Shown in pieces: positions 40,421 to 49,353 of a stretch of 64,000 nt of DNA (positions are counted from its first letter, which is position 1; each line of letters opens with the position of its first letter). The notes under the pieces are model-generated. The model saw nothing but the letters and a program-made list of their open reading frames with translations, was not told the DNA's origin and ran no database searches. The position numbers were made by a program, and so were the translations under genes. The DNA comes from Treponema sp. GTDB taxonomy: Bacteria > Spirochaetota > Spirochaetia > Treponematales > Treponemataceae. The stretch covers positions 1 to 64,000 of the forward strand of contig JAFZKN010000017.1 of NCBI GenBank assembly GCA_017553635.1, written 5' to 3'.

Positions 40421-41332
40421 GTGATAAAAAAATCCACAAAGATTAAGCCGATACAGAGTTACTCAACAACACCGGTGGCTTTATTTATTTTCTCTAACTT
40501 TTCTCTTGCTTTACGCGGAATTTTCTTCATAACAACAGTAATCCGTGATTTTTTCATAAATCAGTTTGCAAGAAAATTTGGCTTTATAAAAACACCTGTG
40601 GCAAAAGTCGACAATGAACTCGATGATAAAATTCCGTTTACACCATCCAAAATCGGAACTTATCTTGACTTTACTGCATTCTGGCTTCGTCCTTTAACAA
40701 TGCTTCTTTTTAAGCTCGGACCAAAAAAAGCAAAACCATACATCGATGACTTTTTAAAAAAAATTACACTTGCATATAAGTCTGCAGGACGTGTTTACAA
40801 AATGTGCATGTCAACGACTGCAAGACCACGTTATTACAAAATGTTTTACTTTCGCGTAATTCATTTTTTTGACCCGCACTATCTTTGCGTTCCAAGCCTT
40901 CACATAAGCGTTGTAAGTCTTGTCTGGAGTTTTTACAGAAAAGCATTCAACGAAATGGAAGAATTTACAGAAGAAGAAAAATCTGTTTATCTTAAAGAAA
41001 TTTATTCCGGTGCAATTAAAATCGCAGAAACAGTTCTTTATATAAAACAGCACAGTGTAAACTGCATTCCTGCCGCTTTATACATGATGACATTTTTAAT
41101 GAAACCATATTTTACTGCAGAAGATGGAATTCAGTTTTTGCGCGACATGTTTGTTAATACCGACATTCCTGTTCAGGATCAGAAAGAATTAAAAGACTAT
41201 ATGTATTTTATTTACGAACGTTTTCTTTTAGTTGGAATTACAGACGGAAACTGGATTGCTCCGATTAAAGCATGGCTCAAAGAATACTGCATCGCATCCG
41301 GCCAGGCTTATATCGCAAGAAAAATCAGATGA
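40421..41332 (+). CDS. membrane-associated protein with PAP2-like histidine motifs
   Basis: A 303-residue protein with hydrophobic stretches near residues 17-45, 88-100 and 215-235. CVPSLHISVVSLVW (near 150) resembles motif 2 of PAP2 or inositol-phosphorylceramide-synthase enzymes (PSxH), and TVLYIKQHSVNCIPAALYM (near 206) resembles motif 3 with the catalytic His, but the Asp that normally follows (HxxxD) is Asn and then Cys. A motif 1 (KxxxxxxRP) is not clear, although RPRYYKMFYFR lies near the right place. It may be a diverged lipid phosphatase or transferase, or an inactive relic. GTG start with AGGA eight bases upstream. It ends directly against the converging helicase gene. Confidence 0.5.
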   Translation: MIKKSTKIKPIQSYSTTPVALFIFSNFSLALRGIFFITTVIRDFFINQFARKFGFIKTPVAKVDNELDDKIPFTPSKIGTYLDFTAFWLRPLTMLLFKLGPKKAKPYIDDFLKKITLAYKSAGRVYKMCMSTTARPRYYKMFYFRVIHFFDPHYLCVPSLHISVVSLVWSFYRKAFNEMEEFTEEEKSVYLKEIYSGAIKIAETVLYIKQHSVNCIPAALYMMTFLMKPYFTAEDGIQFLRDMFVNTDIPVQDQKELKDYMYFIYERFLLVGITDGNWIAPIKAWLKEYCIASGQAYIARKIR

Positions 41333-43129
41333 TTATTTTTTCTTTTTCTTATAAAGATCTGCTTTGCCAGATTTCTGTGTTTTAGCAGATTGTGTTCTGG
41401 AAGACTTTTCTGAACTGCGTCGTCTGTCACTTGCTGACTTGCCACGTAATTTCTTATCATCGTTATTTCTTCTTCCACCACCAAGAGAATTATTTTCTAC
41501 TTTAGAATCTAAATGAACATGTGGAAAGTTTTTATCTTTTTTCGAAATTGAAATTACTTTCTTTGCAGCTTCTTTTGGAAGATTAACAAGAGAAAAATTA
41601 GAAGACACATCGATTTTATCAACCTGATGATTAGGAATGTGCAGCATTGAACTTAAAAAATCCGCAATCTTTTTTGCATTAAACCCATCACGTTTTCCAA
41701 GTTGAATATATAAACGGGTTTGATTTGGTTTTAATCTGACATCACGCGATTTTCGTTCATCTTTTTCTTCTGAAACAGGTTTTATTTTATTATAATGAGA
41801 TGCATTAATTGTATTCCCATACATAACAGAAAGAACTTTTGAAAGAATTTCCACAGGTTTTTCTTCTGCAGTCAACTCTTCTGCCATCTTTATATAATAT
41901 TCATCAAGACTCTTTTCAGAATTTATATCTTTTTTAAGTTGAGTAAAAAGCCGTACTTTCTTTTCTTCCAGAACTTCGTCAATTTCTGGAACCGTATCCT
42001 GAACAAGATCTCCCTTACTTGCTTTTGCAACTCCTGACTGTAAAAAACGAAGCTTCCTCTTTTCTCTTGGATTAACAAAAGTAACAGCCATTCCAGCTTT
42101 ACCTGCTCTTCCTGTTCGTCCGATACGGTGAACATAAGTTGAAGCATCAAAAGGAAGGGAATAATTTACAACATGACTTAAACCTGTAATATCAATACCA
42201 CGTGCTGCAACATCTGTTGCAACAAGTATCCTTGTTTTCTTTGCACGGAAACGTGCCAGAACTTTTTCCCTCTGTCCCTGCGGAATATCTCCGTGCAATG
42301 CAGCAGCTTCATATCCTTTTTCATCAAGAAGTTTTGAAACTGTATCTGCATCATTCTTTGTCTGAGTGAATACAAGACCATAGAAATCCGGACTGATATC
42401 AATTAATCTTACAAGTGCTTCAATCTTATCGCTTTCTCTAACCATCCAGTATTTTTGGTCTATTAAAAGCGGTTCTTCAAGAACACCTTCTTCTTCAACA
42501 ATTTCATATTCACCCATAAATTTCTGGGCAATTTTTAAAATTTCAGGAGGCATTGTCGCACTGAAAAGCAGAACCCTGCTTTGCGGATTTGCCTTAGAAA
42601 AAATTTCTTCAATATCTTCGATAAATCCCATATCAAGCATTTCATCGCCTTCATCAAGGATAAAATATTCGATATGAGTTAAATCCAGTACGCCTCTGTC
42701 AATTAAGTCTTTTACTCTTCCTGGTGTTCCTGTTACGATATCAGCTCCGCGTTTAAGCTCACGAATCTGTTCACCCATGCTGGCACCACCATAAACTACT
42801 GTTGTATGAGGAATAGTTTCTTCTGTAAAAGACTGCATTTCTTTTGCTGTCTGAACGGCAAGTTCACGTGTCGGCTCCAGAATAAGAGCCCTTAAGCGGC
42901 CGTTACGCTCACGCAGAGATTGAACCAGCGGTAAACCAAATGCTGCTGTCTTTCCAGTACCGGTTCTTGCTCTGGCAATGACATTTGCATCTCCACCTAA
43001 AAGTCGGGGAATCGCTAATATCTGAATTGGTGAAGGTACTTTAAAACCTTTCTTTTCAATAGCACTGAGAGTGATTTTGTCTAATCCGAGATCTTTGAAA
43101 CCGATAACGGGTGTTTCTTCATTTTCCAT
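41333..43129 (-). CDS. DEAD-box RNA helicase with DbpA-type RNA-binding domain
   Basis: An ATP-dependent RNA helicase of 598 residues, related to CsdA/DeaD and CshA. Motifs in order: Q motif (GFKVPSPIQILAIP), Walker A ARTGTGKT, PTRELAVQ, TPGRV, motif II LDEGDEMLD (Gly where Ala is usual), SAT, VFTQTKND, ARGIDI and HRIGRTGRAGK. Residues about 465-535 form a DbpA-type RRM-like domain (TRLYIQLGKRDGFNAKKIADFL, DKIDVSSNFSLVNLP). A basic tail of about 55 residues follows, ending in five lysines. I start at 43129, 13 bp after the -10; an ATG at 43147 lies in the -10 box itself. Confidence 0.92.
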   Translation of the reverse strand: MENEETPVIGFKDLGLDKITLSAIEKKGFKVPSPIQILAIPRLLGGDANVIARARTGTGKTAAFGLPLVQSLRERNGRLRALILEPTRELAVQTAKEMQSFTEETIPHTTVVYGGASMGEQIRELKRGADIVTGTPGRVKDLIDRGVLDLTHIEYFILDEGDEMLDMGFIEDIEEIFSKANPQSRVLLFSATMPPEILKIAQKFMGEYEIVEEEGVLEEPLLIDQKYWMVRESDKIEALVRLIDISPDFYGLVFTQTKNDADTVSKLLDEKGYEAAALHGDIPQGQREKVLARFRAKKTRILVATDVAARGIDITGLSHVVNYSLPFDASTYVHRIGRTGRAGKAGMAVTFVNPREKRKLRFLQSGVAKASKGDLVQDTVPEIDEVLEEKKVRLFTQLKKDINSEKSLDEYYIKMAEELTAEEKPVEILSKVLSVMYGNTINASHYNKIKPVSEEKDERKSRDVRLKPNQTRLYIQLGKRDGFNAKKIADFLSSMLHIPNHQVDKIDVSSNFSLVNLPKEAAKKVISISKKDKNFPHVHLDSKVENNSLGGGRRNNDDKKLRGKSASDRRRSSEKSSRTQSAKTQKSGKADLYKKKKK

Positions 43130-43142
43130 AAATATGGAAGTC

Positions 43143-43194
43143 ATCATAAATTAAAAGTTGAATCATTGCAAGACCTTTGTTTTTTTGCTATAAT
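43143..43194. promoter_or_regulatory. divergent helicase/carD promoters sharing one palindromic -35
   Basis: The self-complementary hexamer TTGCAA (43166-43171) is a plausible -35 in both directions. Rightward: 17-bp spacer then TGCTATAAT (TATAAT 43189-43194), six bases before the carD ATG. Leftward: 17-bp spacer then TATGAT (43143-43148), 13 bases before the helicase ATG. Two polymerases could not bind at once. Confidence 0.65.
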
Positions 43195-43200
43195 ATAAGA

Positions 43201-43911
43201 ATGGCTAAAGCTAAAACGTCAAAATATAAGACAGAATTTAAAATCAATCAGCAGATTGTTTACCCGAGTCAGGGCGTAGGCAAAATTACAGAAATTTTCG
43301 AAAAAGAATTTAACGGTCAGAAAACATGCTATTACAAGATTTATCTTGAAGTTTCTGACATGATTGTTATGGTTCCTGTAAGTAATTCGAAAGAACTTGG
43401 AATCAGATCAATCGTACAGCCAGCAGAAGCAAGAAAAGCACTCAACATGCTGTCAGAAGATTTCGAACCGATTACGTCTGACTGGAAACTCCGTTATCAG
43501 ATGAACCTCGAACTCCTTAAAAAAGGAAGTATCGCAGATATAGCACAGATTGTAAGATGTCTTTACAACAGAAGCAAGGTAAAGGAACTTCCTATTCAGG
43601 AAAGAAAGCTTTACGATTCTGCAAAGAAACTTCTTGAAGATGAAATAAGTTTTGCATTAGGAAAATCAGTAAAAGAAATAGAAGCGTTAATTCATGACAA
43701 ACTCGAACCACCTGGAGCTGTACAGAAAGTTAAACATCAGATTATTCAGGATGATGACGACGATGATGATTTTGACATGGATGATGAAGACGAAGACAAA
43801 AAAAGAAGAAGATCTGATGATGATGATGACGATGATGATTCTGATGATGACACAGAATCACTTGACGATGAAGAAGAAGATTCAGATGACTTCGACGAAG
43901 ACTACGATTAA
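43201..43911 (+). CDS. carD: CarD-family RNA polymerase regulator with polyacidic tail
   Basis: CarD binds the RNA polymerase beta lobe and stabilises the open promoter complex, in particular at rRNA promoters. The Tudor-like RNAP-interaction domain is at about residues 10-75 (INQQIVYPSQGVGKITEIF, CYYKIYLEVSDMIVMVPV), the helical DNA-binding domain at about 80-165 (DWKLRYQMNLELLKKGSIADIAQIVRCLYNRSK, split). From about residue 183 the last 50 residues are nearly all Asp, Glu and Ser, interrupted by KKRRR. Typical CarD is about 160 residues without this tail. The ATG at 43201 lies six bases after TATAAT, so the mRNA is probably leaderless. ispDF follows by eight bases. Confidence 0.93.
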   Translation: MAKAKTSKYKTEFKINQQIVYPSQGVGKITEIFEKEFNGQKTCYYKIYLEVSDMIVMVPVSNSKELGIRSIVQPAEARKALNMLSEDFEPITSDWKLRYQMNLELLKKGSIADIAQIVRCLYNRSKVKELPIQERKLYDSAKKLLEDEISFALGKSVKEIEALIHDKLEPPGAVQKVKHQIIQDDDDDDDFDMDDEDEDKKRRRSDDDDDDDDSDDDTESLDDEEEDSDDFDEDYD

Positions 43912-43919
43912 TTAAAATA

Positions 43920-45125
43920 ATGAATAAAAACCAGATTGCAGTAATTATAGTTGCAGCTGGTTCGTCTTCCAGAATGGGCGGCCAGATAAAAAAAGAATAC
44001 CTTCCACTAAACAAAGGAACTGTTTTATCTGAGTCCGCCTTAATTTTTTTAAAAACTGAAAAAATATCAAGTCTTACAATAGTTTATCCGGAAAAATCAA
44101 CAGATTCTGAAATTCAAAAATGCAAAGATGCTTTATTTAAAAATCCAGAAATAAAATCAACAACAAACAACTTAACAAAAATCTATTTTATTGAAGGCGG
44201 ATCTACCAGACAGGAATCTGTTTATAAAGGGCTTAAATTTCTAAAAGACCAGAAACCAGATTTTGTGTTAATTCATGATGGAGCAAGACCATTCCTTTCG
44301 ATTAAACTTGTAGAAAATTCAATTTTAAATACTATTAAATACGGTTCAAGCGCACCTGCAATAAAACCGACTGATACTCAAAAAGAGATTAATTCAGACG
44401 GTTTTATAGTAAAGCATCTTGTTAGAAATAATTTACGTGCAATTCAAACTCCACAGGGATTTTCTTTTGATAAAATCTTACTCTGTCATGAAAAAGCACA
44501 CAAAGATAAAACAGAATATACAGATGATACAGAAATATATGACAAGTATTCAGGGCAGAAAACTTTTCTCTTTGATGGAGAAATTGAAAATAAAAAAATT
44601 ACTTACATCGAAGATTTAAAATCAATTCAGAATAAAACAAACGGAGAAGCTATGTTCCGTACTGGAATCGGTTATGACAAACATAAACTCGTAGAAAACA
44701 GAAAACTAATTCTCGGTGGGGTTGAAATTCCATTTGAAAAAGGTGAAGATGGTCATTCAGACGGTGACGCTGTTTTACATGCGATAACAGATTCACTTCT
44801 TGGAGCAGCACACCTTGGCGACATAGGAAGTTATTTTCCTGATACAGATCCAGCATATAAAAACGCAGACTCAAAAAGACTTCTTTCTGCAGCATGGAAT
44901 GATGTAAAAAAAGAAGGATTTAAACTTGAAAATCTTGATATTGTGATTCTTCTTGAAAAACCAAAGTTCCTTTCATACAGAGATAAAGTGATTTCTTCGA
45001 TTGCGGACGTTCTTGATGTTTCAGAAGATAAGGTTTTTATAAAGGCAAAAACTGGCGAAAAGCTTGGAGATGTAGGAAATGGAAACTGCATCGAAGTTTT
45101 CGCAACATGCCTTTTAAAAAAATAA
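43920..45125 (+). CDS. ispDF: bifunctional IspD-IspF (MEP pathway)
   Basis: A fusion of two isoprenoid-synthesis enzymes. Residues about 1-235 are IspD, MEP cytidylyltransferase (IIVAAGSSSRMGG, STRQESVYKGL, LIHDGARPF, AIQTPQGFSFD). Residues about 242-401 are IspF, 2-C-methyl-D-erythritol 2,4-cyclodiphosphate synthase (metal-binding GIGYDKHKL and GHSDGDAVLHAITDSLLGAAHLGDIG, split; closing VGNGNCIEVFATCLL). IspE, the enzyme acting between them, is not here. The IspD-IspF fusion is known from Treponema pallidum and some proteobacteria. Co-transcribed with carD. Confidence 0.95.
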   Translation: MNKNQIAVIIVAAGSSSRMGGQIKKEYLPLNKGTVLSESALIFLKTEKISSLTIVYPEKSTDSEIQKCKDALFKNPEIKSTTNNLTKIYFIEGGSTRQESVYKGLKFLKDQKPDFVLIHDGARPFLSIKLVENSILNTIKYGSSAPAIKPTDTQKEINSDGFIVKHLVRNNLRAIQTPQGFSFDKILLCHEKAHKDKTEYTDDTEIYDKYSGQKTFLFDGEIENKKITYIEDLKSIQNKTNGEAMFRTGIGYDKHKLVENRKLILGGVEIPFEKGEDGHSDGDAVLHAITDSLLGAAHLGDIGSYFPDTDPAYKNADSKRLLSAAWNDVKKEGFKLENLDIVILLEKPKFLSYRDKVISSIADVLDVSEDKVFIKAKTGEKLGDVGNGNCIEVFATCLLKK

Positions 45126-45131
45126 AAATAA

Positions 45132-45152
45132 GGGCGCCTTATCCAGGCGCCC
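45132..45152. terminator. terminator between ispDF and the coiled-coil gene
   Basis: Perfect 7-bp GC-rich stem GGGCGCC/GGCGCCC with a 7-nt loop. The minus-strand side is followed by a T-rich tract (TTATTTTTATTTT), the plus-strand side by a weaker one, so it mainly serves the leftward coiled-coil gene. Confidence 0.8.
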
Positions 45153-45162
45153 AATTCTATTC

Positions 45163-48100
45163 TTACTCCGGCAATTCAAGAACAAGCTCTACTTCTGCAA
45201 GAGTTATCTTTAAACTCTCTGCGATCTGCTCGTTTGTCCAACCCTGCTGCTTGAGTGTTCTGATATTGTCTCTCTTTCTTGGAGATGGCCCACGGCTAGA
45301 AGCCCTCATTGAACCAGATTTTTTTATATCAGCTTCAGTTACTGCTTTAAGTGCAGACATCTTTGTGTCAACAGATTTTGAAAGTTCTGTAATCCTTTCT
45401 TCTGCTCTTATAAGACCTTCTCTGTCATTGTGAACACGATCAATTCGTTCTTCTGTGTCCTTCAAGATTTCCTGGAGTGAATCAAGTTTATCAACGACAT
45501 TATCAAGGTGTTTTGTATTCTTTAAAAGTACATCAACGTTTTTCTGAACATCTTCAATTTCTTCCGGCAATGACTGAACCTGTCTGTTGCAACTTGTAAT
45601 TCGCTGTTCAAGACTCTTGAGCATTTCAAAAGACTTATCAACATCGGTTGCAACTCTGTCAATTACTTCAGATTTTTTATCAAGACGTTCATAGGAAATT
45701 GAAATACCGGCAAGTGTTTCCTGGAAATTTCTTACCTTAACTTCCATTGTCTGTAAGTCATCACTTGTCGACTGAAGTTCTCTGATTCTGTCATCCATAG
45801 AACCCGACATTGCAATAATCTTATTAAAGTCTTTTTCAAGACTATCGATGGTCTTTCTTGCAGTATTAAATTTTTCAAGTCTCTTTTCTGCTTCGTCGTT
45901 CATATTGCACAAAGCGTCAAACTGTCCCTGGAATGCATCAGCAGCAATCTTAAATCCTTCAAGCTTCTCAAATCCATTTGACAGAGATTCTATTTCTTCT
46001 TCAAGCTGCTGTCTCATATTTTCTGCTTTTTCATACACAGACATCTGAGATGCTACATTCTTAATCTCTTTATTCAATTCACCAAGACGAGTCTGCAAAT
46101 CATTCTCATCGTTTTGCATTCTCAATACCATATCAGAATGACGCGCTCTGTTTTCATTTGATGCACGGTCAATTTCATCAATGAGCTGTTTAATCTTTTT
46201 CTGTGCTGAATCATTCTGAGAATTAATTCTTTCTTCTGTAGATTCGAGCATCTTTGTATACATATTTTCAAGTTCTGCAACAATTTCTTCTGATTTAGCT
46301 TTAAACTCATCAATAGAGGTTTTTGTTCGGTCATCGAGACTGTCAATTGAAAGCTGAATCTCTTCCTGTTTTGCCCGAGTATCCTTTCTATACTGCTCAA
46401 CAAGATCATCAATTTCATTCTTGATTTCAAGAGCTTTATCATCAGCACTCGATTTTAAATTCTCAAGTTCTTCGTTATAAATATCTTTTGAATCTTCAAA
46501 CTGATCCTTAATCTGCTGTTTCCATACATTAAAATCAGAAAGGGCAGCATCTATAGAAGCTGTTGTAGAATCCTGTCTGTTAGAAACTTCTTCCTTAAAG
46601 TTTTCAAGCTGTTCAAGAATCTGATCCTGCTTTTCTTCAAGTTCTTCTTTTACTTTAGCAGCATGTTTTTCTGTTTCAATTTTCAAAGTTTCATCAGAAG
46701 TATTAATTGCAGTCTGAAGCTCGGCTCTATACTGATCAACAAAATCCCTTACCGCTTTCTGCATTTCTTCTATCTGACTAGAGATACTGTCATCTGAATT
46801 CTGAACTTCTGCAGTTATTTTTTCAATTTTTGTAAATGCCGAAGATTCAAGTGCTCCAATTCTTTCTTTCAAATTTTCATTATATTTTTCTTCAATCGTA
46901 ATACGATCACTTTCGTAATCACTTGTAAACATCGCAATCTTCGAATCAAAATTCTGCTTCCATACAGTAAGCTCATCTGCAATCTTATCTGTTCTTTCTT
47001 TTAAGTCTGCATTAAATTCTGTTTCAAAGTCATTCAATCTGTCAGATACACTGCTTATCGTTGCATTCTTCAAAGCTTCCATATGACCTTCGAGTTCTGC
47101 AATCTGTCCGGCAAGATTATCAGATTGAGCTTTTGTCTGTTCTGTAAATGTCTTAAACTCTGAAAGGACATGATTCTGTGTTTCTGACATTGCTTTGCGC
47201 AGAACTTTTTCGAGCTGATCAACATCTGCTCCACTCGCTTCAAGTCTCTGGAATCTGTAATGCATATCCTTTTTATAATCTTCAAGAGATTTATCAAGTT
47301 GTGCAAGACTTTCTGCCTGTTTTGCATCATACATTGCTGTTGCACTCTTAACAGCTTCTGCAAGTTTTCTATTAACTTCTGCAATCTTAGAAGTCGCTTC
47401 TTTTTCAAAATGAACAATTGCTGCTTCAACTTCTGCTTTATGTGCATCAACTTCTTTACCAGAATCTTTCGCTTCTGCAACAGCTTCCTGACAACTGATT
47501 TTAAGCTCGGCAATAGCAGTCTTTGCATCTTTTGCAGCATTCTGTGTCTGAGTTTTAAGATCTGCAAGATTCTGTTTTATAGTTTCCTGCATTACATTAA
47601 TTTTCTCTTCAACATTTGACTTAAATGTTTCTATATGTGTCTTTGCAGCACCAGAATACTTTTCATACGCTGCCTTTTCTTTTTCATCTGCCTGGCTGAT
47701 TGCATCGTTAAACAATACATCATATCTTTCCTGAACTTGTGTGATTTTCTGTTCAAGTTCAGCATGAATCTTAGAGATGTCATCTTTATATCCATCTGCC
47801 CTCTGTTTGGCAAGTGCAGAAAGTCTTTTAAATGCATCATCCTCAAGTGTTTCAACTTTCTTTGCAGCTGTTGAATATATAGAAGCAACATCACTGTTAA
47901 TTTTATTCATAATCTGTTCGTACTGGCCAACAGCATTCTTTGTTGCTGCTTCGATTTCTTTTGACCGCTCATCGTATTTTTTCAAGAGGTCAGTTCCAAT
48001 TGTTTTTAACTGTTCAGCATTATGTTTCTGGAAGTTCTGAGAAATGGCAGGAATCTGTTTTTCAATTTTTTCAAGGTACGTTTTACTTTCTTCGATTTTT

Positions 48101-48522
48101 GAATTTAATTTGCCGATGTAATTTGATTCACTTTTAATTTTTTCAAGATTTTCTTCTACAGCAGAAGTCATTTCTGAAAGCGACATAATTTTTGTTCCAT
48201 ATGCTGCTATCTTCTGCTCAATAGCATGGACTGCTCCGGTATCTTTTTCCAGAGAAGCAATCATTGTTTTAAATTCTGATATCTGGGATTCAAGTCGTTT
48301 AACTGCGGCTACAGCCTGCTGCTGCTGACCGTCAAGTTCAGCTGCAAACATTTTGACCTGTTTTACTTTTTCTCCAAAATAAGTTTCAAATTCGGCCTGC
48401 CTTCTGTCAGCATACCGTTTAACTTTTTCCATTGAATTGTTTTCTTTGTCCATCTGCTTTAAAACGACACACAAAGCTGCAGACAGACCTACAGAAATAA
48501 GAATTGTTACGAATGTACCCAC
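45163..48522 (-). CDS. giant membrane-anchored coiled-coil protein with C-terminal helix-turn-helix-like motif
   Basis: About 1119 residues. One transmembrane helix lies at the very N-terminus (TFVTILISVGLSAALCVVL). Residues about 25-1060 are almost continuous Glu/Lys/Ala/Gln-rich coiled coil, like an SMC arm or a membrane tether, without Walker motifs. The last 40 residues are globular: RDNIRTLKQQGWTNEQIAES and LKITLAEVELVLELPE, the same style of C-terminal helix-turn-helix found in small membrane-bound coiled-coil proteins of Firmicutes (DUF6115-like). I choose GTG at 48522, with GGTGG upstream; a TTG five codons earlier is the alternative. Possible roles: cell-shape scaffold or chromosome-to-membrane link. 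Not recognised as a named protein. Confidence 0.72.
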   Translation of the reverse strand: MGTFVTILISVGLSAALCVVLKQMDKENNSMEKVKRYADRRQAEFETYFGEKVKQVKMFAAELDGQQQQAVAAVKRLESQISEFKTMIASLEKDTGAVHAIEQKIAAYGTKIMSLSEMTSAVEENLEKIKSESNYIGKLNSKIEESKTYLEKIEKQIPAISQNFQKHNAEQLKTIGTDLLKKYDERSKEIEAATKNAVGQYEQIMNKINSDVASIYSTAAKKVETLEDDAFKRLSALAKQRADGYKDDISKIHAELEQKITQVQERYDVLFNDAISQADEKEKAAYEKYSGAAKTHIETFKSNVEEKINVMQETIKQNLADLKTQTQNAAKDAKTAIAELKISCQEAVAEAKDSGKEVDAHKAEVEAAIVHFEKEATSKIAEVNRKLAEAVKSATAMYDAKQAESLAQLDKSLEDYKKDMHYRFQRLEASGADVDQLEKVLRKAMSETQNHVLSEFKTFTEQTKAQSDNLAGQIAELEGHMEALKNATISSVSDRLNDFETEFNADLKERTDKIADELTVWKQNFDSKIAMFTSDYESDRITIEEKYNENLKERIGALESSAFTKIEKITAEVQNSDDSISSQIEEMQKAVRDFVDQYRAELQTAINTSDETLKIETEKHAAKVKEELEEKQDQILEQLENFKEEVSNRQDSTTASIDAALSDFNVWKQQIKDQFEDSKDIYNEELENLKSSADDKALEIKNEIDDLVEQYRKDTRAKQEEIQLSIDSLDDRTKTSIDEFKAKSEEIVAELENMYTKMLESTEERINSQNDSAQKKIKQLIDEIDRASNENRARHSDMVLRMQNDENDLQTRLGELNKEIKNVASQMSVYEKAENMRQQLEEEIESLSNGFEKLEGFKIAADAFQGQFDALCNMNDEAEKRLEKFNTARKTIDSLEKDFNKIIAMSGSMDDRIRELQSTSDDLQTMEVKVRNFQETLAGISISYERLDKKSEVIDRVATDVDKSFEMLKSLEQRITSCNRQVQSLPEEIEDVQKNVDVLLKNTKHLDNVVDKLDSLQEILKDTEERIDRVHNDREGLIRAEERITELSKSVDTKMSALKAVTEADIKKSGSMRASSRGPSPRKRDNIRTLKQQGWTNEQIAESLKITLAEVELVLELPE

Positions 48523-48551
48523 TTTTTTCCCACCCAAAAAGTTTTTATACG

Positions 48552-48584
48552 AGAAACCGCAAAGCGTAAATTTTCGCAGTTTCT
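48552..48584 (-). other. imperfect hairpin upstream of the coiled-coil gene
   Basis: AGAAAC/GTTTCT arms extended by inner GC/GC and AA/TT pairs with two mismatches. It lies between the HAD gene stop and the coiled-coil start. There is no clean U-run, so it may be a weak terminator of the HAD gene or a leader structure. Confidence 0.4.
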
Positions 48585-48590
48585 AATACT

Positions 48591-49262
48591 CTATTTTAAC
48601 ACAATATTCATAAATTGGCGATAGTTTTTAAATGATATATCAGCCTCTTCCAACGGCCTGTTAAAGATTCTCCGCCACAGAGGCATAAGATAAGCAGTCT
48701 TCATCCCGGCATTTTTTGCACCTTCAACATCATATTTTTTACTGTTACCGACATAAAGAATTTCTTCCATCTTAACACCCATCTCTCTGGCCATAATTCC
48801 AAAGCTGTATTTCGAAGGTTTTAAAGCCCCGATTTTTTCTGCACTGAAAACACCGTCACAATACGGAAGTACTCCCCACATATCCCCTTTCTGCTCTGGA
48901 GGAAAGTCCGAAAGAATCGCAATTTTATATCCAGCTTCTTTAAGCTTTATAAAAGTCTCTTTTACATTCTTATAACATTTAACTTTCTTAAAAAAACGGG
49001 GAAAAGTATCATAAATAACCCTGTTCAATTTTTCTTCTGCTTCAAGAGTTGTACATTTCATACGCTCAGAAAGAAGGATCGCCTGATATCTGAACAGATC
49101 AGGAAGAGGAGCACAACGGCGCAATGCCTTTCTCACGCGGCCAAAATGATAAAACACAACTACATTTTTCCAAAAATGAAAAAAGATTTTTGAAAAAAAC
49201 CTGAGCTGTGGATAGAGAGTACCGTCAATGTCAAATGCTACAACTTTTATATTTCTCATCAT
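48591..49262 (-). CDS. HAD-superfamily hydrolase
   Basis: A 223-residue HAD phosphatase-type protein: motif I AFDIDGTLYP, motif II AILSDFP, motif III Lys in GALKPSKYSFG, motif IV YVGNSKKYDVEGAKNAGM. A helical cap lies between motifs I and II (about 20-100). Such proteins dephosphorylate small metabolites; the substrate cannot be deduced. The start may be either of two adjacent ATGs; the ribosome-binding site is weak. TATAAT lies ten bases upstream but without a well-spaced -35. Confidence 0.85.
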   Translation of the reverse strand: MMRNIKVVAFDIDGTLYPQLRFFSKIFFHFWKNVVVFYHFGRVRKALRRCAPLPDLFRYQAILLSERMKCTTLEAEEKLNRVIYDTFPRFFKKVKCYKNVKETFIKLKEAGYKIAILSDFPPEQKGDMWGVLPYCDGVFSAEKIGALKPSKYSFGIMAREMGVKMEEILYVGNSKKYDVEGAKNAGMKTAYLMPLWRRIFNRPLEEADISFKNYRQFMNIVLK

Positions 49263-49353
49263 TTTTCTTGTAATTATACCGTATTTACTATTTTTTTCCT
49301 ATGTCAAACTGTATTTTTTTATAAATTCAACTTTATCAGGTTTTAAAGCCCAA

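Noticed and set aside
43694..44014. Met/Thr-rich and His-rich frames over the carD end
   Set aside because: They are other frames of the GAT/GAC repeats that encode the acidic CarD tail.
47070..47567. Lys/Leu-rich frame of 165 codons in the coiled-coil gene
   Set aside because: A same-strand alternative frame of a repetitive coiled-coil gene, with no start signal or family features.
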